From contig DASQDR010000014.1 in NCBI GenBank assembly GCA_035634055.1, forward strand, positions 1 through 40,138: a stretch of 40,138 bases of DNA, written 5' to 3'. Below, piece by piece: positions 34,684 through 40,138 of the stretch. The notes under the pieces are model-generated. The model was not told the DNA's origin. It searched no databases and was given only the letters and a program-made list of their open reading frames with translations. The DNA comes from JAICTV01 sp035634055 (GTDB taxonomy: Bacteria; Planctomycetota; Phycisphaerae; Tepidisphaerales; Tepidisphaeraceae). The translations under genes were made by a program, and so were the position numbers. Each line of letters begins with the position of its first letter. Within the stretch, counting starts at the first letter, position 1.

Positions 34684-34759
34684 GGCGGCTGGACGCCGCG
34701 CGGTAAGTGGCCGCCAAGCGCAACGGGCCTGTGCTCCCGAAGCGGCACGATCGCAAGCA

Positions 34760-35635
34760 TCAGCGGCCAACCAGGCATGCCTTCTCGTCCGGCGTCAGTT
34801 CGCGCGCGGTCACGGCGATTTCCATCACCGTCTCCTCCAGCGCGATCCCGTTCCAGACCCATGCCTGCCCGTCGCCGGCCGCCCGCTGGGCGAAGCCCCA
34901 GCCGGAATAGGCGCCCTCGGGGGCGATCTCCAGGACCGGGACCTGGTTCGCGTCAACGGTGCGATCCACGTCCACGATCCCGAGCGCGCACGCGTGGCGG
35001 TTAAGCGCCTTGTCGCCGCGGAACCACGGCTTGTCAGCCGGGTAAACGCGACCGGGAATGTTCTCGGTTGGTAGGATGACGAATTCTCCGGTGTCTGCTC
35101 GGCGGAGGCGCAGGTAGCGGAACCGGGAGGGGGCGGAAAAGAGGGCGACGGCGTACGAATCGCGATTGCGCACGTCGATGTTCCAGAGCAGCGGGTTGCT
35201 CGAGCGGAAGAGGATCGTCCACCCGTCCTTCACCTCCGGCTGCTGCGCGGGCGGAGCCTCCGGCGCCGCCGCCGTTGCGGCCGGCTGCGTCGCCGGGGCG
35301 AAGAACTGCCGGCGGTCGTCGCGCGTCGCCTCCGCGCGGGCGCCGTTGCCCGCGCGCTCGTAGGCGGCGGCGATGGTCTCGAACTCCTCGTCCAGGCGCT
35401 TACGCGAGGCCTCGGTGGCGGCGGCGTAGGTCGCCTTGGCGCGCTCGAGGCGGCGCTCGAGCGCCGGGTTGGCCGCCGCCGCCGCCGCCGCCGCCGCCGC
35501 CTGCGAGGTTGCAGGCTTTGCGTTCGTTGCAGTGACGGCCGTCCTCGGCGGGGCGCTCGCGGCGAGTCCCTTCCAGCTAACGACGAAGATGCTCGCGGCA
35601 ATCATGCCCGCGAGCACCAGGATCCGGCCGGCCAT
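34760..35635 (-). CDS. Ala-rich exported hypothetical protein
   Basis: A 291-aa protein with an N-terminal membrane/signal segment (RILVLAGMIAASIFVVSWKG, ~4-22). About 45-57 is an alanine run encoded by (GCC)n, then a helical charged region (~60-115, NPALERRLERAKATYAAATE, KRLDEEFETIAAAYERAGNG), an Ala/Pro linker and a C-terminal soluble domain (~150-291; WTILFRSSNPLLWNID, YLRLRRADTGEFVILPTEN, GDGQAWVWNGIALEETVMEI). The last part looks like a beta-rich binding domain; no named family recognised. A strong AAGGGAGG precedes the ATG, with TACAAT 20 bases ahead of it. It follows serC by 35 bases and may be co-transcribed. Confidence 0.6.
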   Translation of the reverse strand: MAGRILVLAGMIAASIFVVSWKGLAASAPPRTAVTATNAKPATSQAAAAAAAAAANPALERRLERAKATYAAATEASRKRLDEEFETIAAAYERAGNGARAEATRDDRRQFFAPATQPAATAAAPEAPPAQQPEVKDGWTILFRSSNPLLWNIDVRNRDSYAVALFSAPSRFRYLRLRRADTGEFVILPTENIPGRVYPADKPWFRGDKALNRHACALGIVDVDRTVDANQVPVLEIAPEGAYSGWGFAQRAAGDGQAWVWNGIALEETVMEIAVTARELTPDEKACLVGR

Positions 35636-35670
35636 GACGCCTCCCTTTTTGATGAATTGTAACGTGATCG

Positions 35671-36750
35671 CTACGACTTCTTCGATGCGAAATCCTTCAT
35701 GAAGCTGGCCAGGGCCTGGCACCCTTCGACCGGCATGGCGTTGTAGATGCTGGCGCGGATCCCGCCGACGGTGCGGTAGCCCTTCAGGCCGACCATTCCC
35801 TGCTTGGCCGCGGTCCTGACGAACTCGTCAGTCAGCTCATCGCCGGGCAGGCGATAGGTCACGTTCATGTGGCTGCGCTGCTCGGGGATGCTCACGGTGC
35901 CCTTGTAGAAGCCGTTGCTGTTGTCGACCGCGTCGTAGATCAGCTTCGCCTTGGTGGCGTTGCGCTTCTCCATCGCCGCCAGCCCGCCCTGCGCTTCCAG
36001 CCAGCGGAAGACCTCCAGCAGGATGTAGATGCTGAAGGTGGGCGGCGTGTTGATCATGCTCTTGGATTCGGCCAGGTCCTTGAAGCTCCACAGCTTGCTC
36101 GGCGTCTTCTTCTGCTTCGCGTAAAGGTCCTTGCGGACGTACGCCAGCACCAGCCCGGAAGGCCCGAGGTTCTTTTGCGCGCCGCCGTAGACGAGGGCGG
36201 CGTCGTTGATCGGGTGCGGGCGGGACATGAACTCGCTCGATGCATCGACGATCAGGTTCGGGTGCTTGGGCCACTGCGGCAGCCGGTGGCCGTGCACCGT
36301 TTCGTTCGAGCAGACGTGGAAGTAGTCCGCATGGTCGCTCGTCTTCCACTCGCCCGGGGGCGGGGAGTGGTCGAAGTTGGTCGACTCGCTGGTGGCGACG
36401 ACGTTGACCTTGCCGATCTCCTTGCCGTTCGACGCCGCCTTCTTGCTCCACTCGCCGCCCACGAGGTAATCCGCCTGCCCGTGCAGGAAGTTCATCGGGA
36501 TCAGGGTGAAGAGCATGGTCGCGCCGCCCTGCATGAAGACCACGTCGTGGCTGTCGCCGACGCTGAGCAACTGCTTGGCGCGGAGGATGGCCTCGTCGGC
36601 GACGGCGTCGAACTCCTTGCCGCGGTGGCTGACCTCCGCGATGCCGAAGCCCTTGCCCTGGTAGTCCACCAGCGCCTGCGCGGATTTTTCCAGCACCTCG
36701 GTCGGGAGCATCGCCGGGCCGGCGCTGAAGTTGAAGATGCGGTGAGACAT
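35671..36750 (-). CDS. serC: Phosphoserine aminotransferase
   Basis: A 359-aa PLP-dependent aminotransferase that converts 3-phosphohydroxypyruvate to 3-phosphoserine, using glutamate, in serine (and pyridoxine) synthesis. N-terminal FNFSAGPAMLP is diagnostic. The PLP lysine is K193 in YGGAQKNLGPSG, with NETVHGHRLP ahead and DASSEFMSRP (169-178). The C-terminal MVGLKGYRTVGGIRASIYNA is also typical. Full length for the family. Neither serA nor serB is nearby. The TIM-barrel gene lies 73 bases upstream, so a shared transcript is possible. Confidence 0.95.
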   Translation of the reverse strand: MSHRIFNFSAGPAMLPTEVLEKSAQALVDYQGKGFGIAEVSHRGKEFDAVADEAILRAKQLLSVGDSHDVVFMQGGATMLFTLIPMNFLHGQADYLVGGEWSKKAASNGKEIGKVNVVATSESTNFDHSPPPGEWKTSDHADYFHVCSNETVHGHRLPQWPKHPNLIVDASSEFMSRPHPINDAALVYGGAQKNLGPSGLVLAYVRKDLYAKQKKTPSKLWSFKDLAESKSMINTPPTFSIYILLEVFRWLEAQGGLAAMEKRNATKAKLIYDAVDNSNGFYKGTVSIPEQRSHMNVTYRLPGDELTDEFVRTAAKQGMVGLKGYRTVGGIRASIYNAMPVEGCQALASFMKDFASKKS

Positions 36751-36823
36751 GGTCGTGGGTCCGTTGTTAGCGGTGGAAGTTTGCTTCGTAAATTGGTAGC
36801 AGAGTCGGCGATCGCGCGCCCGG

Positions 36824-37597
36824 TCAGGCCTGTTGCCACTGGTCCTTGAGGAACTCCAGCGCGGTGAAGTAAGAGGTGGGCTCGAACGTGCGCGCCTCCA
36901 CGCTGATCATGCCGTCGTAGCCCGCCTGCTTGAGGATCTCGAAGACCGGGCGGTAGTCCGACGCCTGGCTCTCGCCGGGCGGGACGCGGCCCTCCTTGTC
37001 GGCGACGTGCACGTGCTTGATCCACTTGGCGGCCGCCCGAACGTTTTCCAGCGGCTCGTCCTCGAGCCAAAAGTGGTAGGTGTCGAGCAGGCACTGGAAG
37101 TTCGGGTGATTGACCGCCCGCACGTGCTGCATCGCCTCGGCGACGGAGTTGACGATGTTGCACTCGCCGCGGTTGAGGGGCTCGGTGACGATCGTCACGC
37201 CCGCCTTGCCGGCCGCCTCGGCGGCGGTGCGGGCGAAATCGGTGATCTGCTGCTCCGCGCGGGCGCGGTCAAACCCCTCGGGCACCTGACGCGCGCCGCC
37301 GCTGCCGAAGACGAGCATTTCCATGCCGACCTTTTTCGCGCGGCGGGTGATTGTCTCGATGTAGTTCCGCAGCGCGGCCGGATCGACGTTGGGGCCGGTG
37401 ATCTTCAGCGCCGCGGGCACGAGCAGGAACCCGGCGCGCACCGGCAGGGCGAACGCTTCCACCGCGCGGTCGCCGGTCCACTGATCGTCGGGCAAGGTCC
37501 CCTGGAGCAGCGCCTGGACCGACGCCTCGATGTAGTCCCACCCCGCCTGCTTGGCGGCGTGCGCCTGTTCCGGGCTGGTGCAGATTCCAAACTTCAT
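36824..37597 (-). CDS. Sugar-phosphate isomerase/epimerase-like TIM-barrel protein
   Basis: A 257-aa protein of the xylose-isomerase-like / AP-endonuclease-family-2 TIM-barrel superfamily. Recognisable strands carry the metal-binding acids and histidines: IVTEPLNRGECNIVNS (Glu), QCLLDTYHFWLEDE (Asp/His), KHVHVADKEG (His/Asp) and MISVEARTFEP (Glu). This arrangement suits a divalent-metal isomerase or epimerase of a small sugar or sugar phosphate. Substrate cannot be told. Start ATG 37597; TAATAT lies 13 bases upstream. The longer frame (to 37675) is Arg-rich. The Gfo/Idh oxidoreductase nearby often accompanies such proteins in sugar degradation. Confidence 0.8.
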   Translation of the reverse strand: MKFGICTSPEQAHAAKQAGWDYIEASVQALLQGTLPDDQWTGDRAVEAFALPVRAGFLLVPAALKITGPNVDPAALRNYIETITRRAKKVGMEMLVFGSGGARQVPEGFDRARAEQQITDFARTAAEAAGKAGVTIVTEPLNRGECNIVNSVAEAMQHVRAVNHPNFQCLLDTYHFWLEDEPLENVRAAAKWIKHVHVADKEGRVPPGESQASDYRPVFEILKQAGYDGMISVEARTFEPTSYFTALEFLKDQWQQA

Positions 37598-37693
37598 GGG
37601 TGAGGCCGAGATATTAGGCGATCCCGCCCGCCGCCGGCAAACGTCCCGCCCGCAAACCCGCCGCCCGCGCGGCACCGCCGACCGCGCGACCCG

Positions 37694-38479
37694 TTACGGC
37701 CGCGGGGCGATGCCGTCCTGCGTCACCAGCAGCAGTTGGTCGGTCACCTGGTGCGGCATGCGCTGGTAATCCTCAGCGATCTGCGACGCCAGCCGCCCGA
37801 CCGTCTCCTCGTCGTCGCGGAAGCACAGGAGGATGTCGCGGTTGGGGATGCCGGCGGCGAAGGGGCTGCCGAGGTGCTCGCGCAGCCGGTCGTGCAGCGT
37901 CGGCAGCAACAGCCGGCTCGCGTCGTAGCCGTCCATCGTCTGGAACAGGATCAGGTTCACGCGCCCCTGCTCGTCCTGGGCGGCGTGCGCGCTGATCGAC
38001 TCGCTGCGCGCGACCAGGTTGTCGATGGCGGTCTTGTGAAGCTGGTCGAGCGAGATGCCCCACGCGGCGAAGCGCTGCCGCGGGATGTAGGCGATCGTGC
38101 GGTCGTTGTCGATGGCGTAGGCGACCATCAGCCCCTCGACCAGCGGCTGGGTGACGACGCCCTCGGGCGACTCGTCCGCCACCACGCCGCCGACGATCAT
38201 CGGCAGGATCCGCTCCTTCACCTCGTCGAACCCCGCCGCCTGGTCCGGGTTCCCCTCGGCCGCGCGCAGCAGCTCGACCACCCAGCGCTCGACGTGGTGC
38301 TTGATGTCCTCCGGGTGCAGGGCCGACGCGCGGTAGAGGTTCTCCAGCGGGGCCATCGCGCCGTTGACGCTGAGCGAGAAGCTCTCGTCGCCGGGCCCGA
38401 TCTTCACCAGCGGGAACCGGTCGCGAACGATCTCTATCACCCGTGCGAGAAACTGTTCGCGCGACAACGGCGACGACAT
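37694..38479 (-). CDS. DUF1444 (YtpQ-like) family protein
   Basis: A 261-aa soluble protein matching the DUF1444/YtpQ family known from Bacillus. NDRTIAYIPRQRFAAWGISL and the later TMDGYDASRLLLPTLHDRL match the family's layout, including the central DGYDASR, and the C-terminal NRDILLCFRDDE matches its conserved strand. Function is unknown in the family. TACACT ends 7 bases before the ATG at 38479. It is divergent from the Gfo/Idh gene across a long palindrome and precedes the TIM-barrel gene by 96 bases. Confidence 0.7.
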   Translation of the reverse strand: MSSPLSREQFLARVIEIVRDRFPLVKIGPGDESFSLSVNGAMAPLENLYRASALHPEDIKHHVERWVVELLRAAEGNPDQAAGFDEVKERILPMIVGGVVADESPEGVVTQPLVEGLMVAYAIDNDRTIAYIPRQRFAAWGISLDQLHKTAIDNLVARSESISAHAAQDEQGRVNLILFQTMDGYDASRLLLPTLHDRLREHLGSPFAAGIPNRDILLCFRDDEETVGRLASQIAEDYQRMPHQVTDQLLLVTQDGIAPRP

Positions 38480-38486
38480 GCCGGCG

Positions 38487-38492
38487 AGTGTA
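38487..38492 (-). promoter_or_regulatory. -10 box of the DUF1444 gene, leaderless type
   Basis: TACACT (minus strand) ends 7 bases before the ATG at 38479. TGGCGA lies 17 bases upstream, the same hexamer and distance seen at the Gfo/Idh promoter. Confidence 0.4.
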
Positions 38493-38520
38493 GCCGGGGG
38501 AAAAGTCGTTCGCCACAGGG

Positions 38521-38620
38521 GGGAAGGATGAAGGATGAAGGATGAAGGCGGAAGGATGAAGGAGAAATCAGAAACTCATTCATTCATCCTTCATCCTTCC
38601 TCCTTCCGCCTTCATCCTTG
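38521..38620. repeat. Two-armed palindrome, GATGAAGG word
   Basis: Left arm 38521-38562 contains tandem GGATGAA units; right arm 38583-38620 is its complement in the same order. AAGGATGAAGGCGGAAGGA is shared exactly by both arms. It lies between the divergent DUF1444 and Gfo/Idh genes, just ahead of the latter's promoter. Confidence 0.85.
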
Positions 38621-38628
38621 AGCTTCGG

Positions 38629-38657
38629 TGGCGAAAGCTTCCGTCGCTCCCTATAAC
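38629..38657 (+). promoter_or_regulatory. Candidate promoter of the Gfo/Idh gene
   Basis: TGGCGA (38629-38634), 17 bases, TATAAC (38652-38657); ATG follows after 27 bases with GAAAGGAG. This gene therefore has a leader with a Shine-Dalgarno. Confidence 0.4.
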
Positions 38658-38684
38658 TCGCGACGCGGGTTTGAAAGGAGCGGG

Positions 38685-39719
38685 ATGTCGCAGGCGATTC
38701 GGGCAGGGATCATTGGTGGCGGTTGGCCGGGGCAGCAGCACGCAAAGGGATACGCGGGCGCGAGCGGGTTCAAGGTGGCCGCGATCGCCGACCTGATCCC
38801 GTCGCGGCGCGAGAAGTTCCTCAGCGAGCACCCGGGCGCCAAGCAGTACGCCGACGCCAACGACCTTCTGGCCGACGGGGACATCGACGTCGTCAGCGTC
38901 TGCCTTCCCAACTACCTGCACGCCGTCACCACCATTGCCGCGCTGCGCGCGGGGAAGCACGTGATGTGCGAGAAGCCGCCGGCGCTGAACGTGAAGGAAG
39001 CGAAGCAGATCGAATCGGCCGCGGCGAAGGCGCGCAAGCTGGTGATGTACTCCGTGCAGCGCCGCTTCGGCGGGCCGGAGCAGGCGAGCCGGCAGGCGAT
39101 CGAGAAGGGTTACGCCGGCGACGTCTACCACGCCCGCGGCTCGTGGATGCGCACCCGCGGCATCCCGATGGGCACCGGGTGGTTCATCGACAAGTCCCGC
39201 GCCGGCGGCGGCGCGCTGATCGACATTGGCGTCCACCTGCTCGACCTGGCGTGGTTCCTGCTCGGCCAGCCCAAGCCGATCAGCGCGTACGGCGTCGCCC
39301 ACCACCGCTTCGCCCACACGCTGGAGGAGAAGAAGATCGACGTGGACGACGCCGCCTTCGCCATGGTGCGGTTCGAGGGCGGGAAATCCCTCGAGCTGGC
39401 GGCGAGCTGGGCGATCAACCAGGCGCCGCAGCAGCAGGGAACCATCTGCCGCGTCTACGGCGAGAAGGCCGCCATCGAGGTCTACACCCCGGACGGCGCC
39501 GTCCTCTATCGCAACTTCGACGCCAAGGGCGACGCCAAACCGCACCCGCTGAAGCCGCCCAAGATCGTTTCGCACGTCGCGCTGATGCGGCACTTCCGCG
39601 AGTGCATCACCGGCAAGGCGACCCCCATCATTGGCGCGAAAGAGGGCGTGCAGTTGATGCAGATGCTGGAGGCGATTTACAAGAGCAGCGAGAGCGGCAA
39701 GAGCGTCGAGATCAGGTAA
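38685..39719 (+). CDS. Gfo/Idh/MocA family oxidoreductase
   Basis: A 344-aa NAD(P)-dependent oxidoreductase. N-terminal GIIGGGWPGQQHAKGY is the Rossmann GxGxxG; HVMCEKPPALNVKEA carries the family EKP lysine; IDIGVHLLDLAWFLLG (~185-200) carries the catalytic Asp/His helix. Such enzymes oxidise or epimerise sugars, inositols and related polyols; the exact substrate cannot be read. Start ATG 38685 follows GAAAGGAG. It precedes the MGMT-like gene by 27 bases in the same direction, probably co-transcribed, though no functional link is evident. Confidence 0.9.
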   Translation: MSQAIRAGIIGGGWPGQQHAKGYAGASGFKVAAIADLIPSRREKFLSEHPGAKQYADANDLLADGDIDVVSVCLPNYLHAVTTIAALRAGKHVMCEKPPALNVKEAKQIESAAAKARKLVMYSVQRRFGGPEQASRQAIEKGYAGDVYHARGSWMRTRGIPMGTGWFIDKSRAGGGALIDIGVHLLDLAWFLLGQPKPISAYGVAHHRFAHTLEEKKIDVDDAAFAMVRFEGGKSLELAASWAINQAPQQQGTICRVYGEKAAIEVYTPDGAVLYRNFDAKGDAKPHPLKPPKIVSHVALMRHFRECITGKATPIIGAKEGVQLMQMLEAIYKSSESGKSVEIR

Positions 39720-39746
39720 CGATTCTTGGCAGCAGCGGAGGCACCG

Positions 39747-40138
39747 ATGCTTGAGAAGCAGATCGTGGCGGGCCGGATCGTGGACGGCATGAGCTTCAAC
39801 CAGAAGGTCTGGGCAGTGTGCGCGCGGATCCCCAGGGGGAAGGTGACGACGTACGGCGACATCGCGATGGCGCTCGGCTCGCCGCGCGCGGGGCGGGCGG
39901 TCGGGAACGCGCTGAACAAGAACCCGTACGCGCCGGCGGTGCCGTGCCATCGCGTGGTGGGGTCCAACGGCTCGCTCACGGGCTTCGCGGGCGGGCTGGA
40001 CAAGAAGCGCAAGCTGCTCTCTGACGAGGGCGTGACGATCAACGAGAACGGCCGGGCGAGCATGGTCGGGCGCTTTATCCCGCCGCTGGTCCCGATCAGC
40101 CGGGCAAGCGCCGGCGCTGCCGCCGCGGCGGTCGCAAG
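39747..40138 (+). CDS. MGMT-family DNA methyltransferase domain protein (3'-partial)
   Basis: The N-terminal 130 residues of a methylated-DNA-protein-cysteine methyltransferase-like protein, cut by the window end. The DNA-binding/active-site domain is visible: FNQKVWAVCARIPRGKVTTY, AGRAVGNALNKNP (helix with the arginine finger), and PCHRV with nucleophile C67, then GSLTGFAGGLDKKRKLL. The normal O6-methylguanine repair domain lacks the Ala-rich stretch that follows (from ~115), so the gene may continue into an extension. Alkyltransferase-like proteins have Trp instead of Cys; this one keeps Cys, so repair activity is plausible. Confidence 0.8.
   Translation, partial: MLEKQIVAGRIVDGMSFNQKVWAVCARIPRGKVTTYGDIAMALGSPRAGRAVGNALNKNPYAPAVPCHRVVGSNGSLTGFAGGLDKKRKLLSDEGVTINENGRASMVGRFIPPLVPISRASAGAAAAAVA

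Noticed and set aside
38521..38620. Palindrome taken as an origin or attachment site
   Set aside because: No integrase, tRNA or DnaA-box cluster nearby; the same design occurs at many gaps, so a general repeat is the simpler explanation.

Overview
The window is a GC-rich bacterial chromosome segment with mostly well-separated, densely coding genes and no rRNA, tRNA, phage or IS genes that I can recognise. The gene content suggests a planctomycete, perhaps a Phycisphaerae/Tepidisphaera-like lineage. The signs are large paired VWA/glutamine-amidotransferase-like membrane proteins next to MoxR and DUF58 genes, a UbiD plus MenG/UbiE quinone set, a bifunctional HldE, and many simple-word inverted repeats between genes. 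This placement is inference from gene families, not a database match.

Layout. 1-8.7 kb: the 3' part of a LigD-type NHEJ polymerase, a UbiD decarboxylase, an HD-type hydrolase, two small proteins, a D-amino-acid transaminase, MenG/UbiE and several unknown membrane proteins. 8.7-26.2 kb: one 17.5-kb block entirely on the minus strand. In transcription order it holds a Gln-rich coiled-coil membrane protein, an ABC permease fused to an NHL-repeat domain, two ~1050-aa VWA/GATase-like paralogues, a MoxR ATPase, small proteins including an antitoxin-like gene beside a PIN-toxin remnant, a DUF58 protein, an alpha/beta hydrolase and a BatA-type VWA protein. It looks like an envelope-associated MoxR/VWA chaperone island. 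26.4-32.7 kb: HldE, a YqjD/YqjE-like three-gene membrane-anchor operon, a tiny exported protein, Mn superoxide dismutase, a DedA protein and an Rrf2 regulator. 32.7-40.1 kb: DsbD facing the Rrf2 gene, an Ala-rich exported protein, SerC, a TIM-barrel sugar-phosphate isomerase-like protein, a DUF1444 protein, a Gfo/Idh/MocA oxidoreductase, and the start of an MGMT-family DNA repair gene.

Two structural themes recur. First, at least ten transcription-unit-leading genes have a -10-like TANNNT box 6-10 nt before the start codon and no Shine-Dalgarno, which points to leaderless mRNAs; genes elsewhere have normal AAGGAG-type sites. Second, most larger gene boundaries carry a two-armed palindrome built from short repeated words (CACGAATGG, GATGAAGG, CTCAGCA, GGCGATTG, CCCTCACCC). 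Three of these lie inside the permease-NHL gene or the adjacent VWA gene and appear to have been absorbed into coding sequence. One encodes a basic stretch followed by a hydrophobic stretch and a lipobox-like motif, exactly at the domain junction.

Functionally the window mixes envelope maintenance (VWA/MoxR island, HldE, YqjD/E-like proteins, DsbD, DedA), quinone synthesis, redox and stress defence (MnSOD, Rrf2/DsbD), DNA repair (LigD, MGMT) and amino-acid metabolism (SerC, D-amino-acid transaminase).
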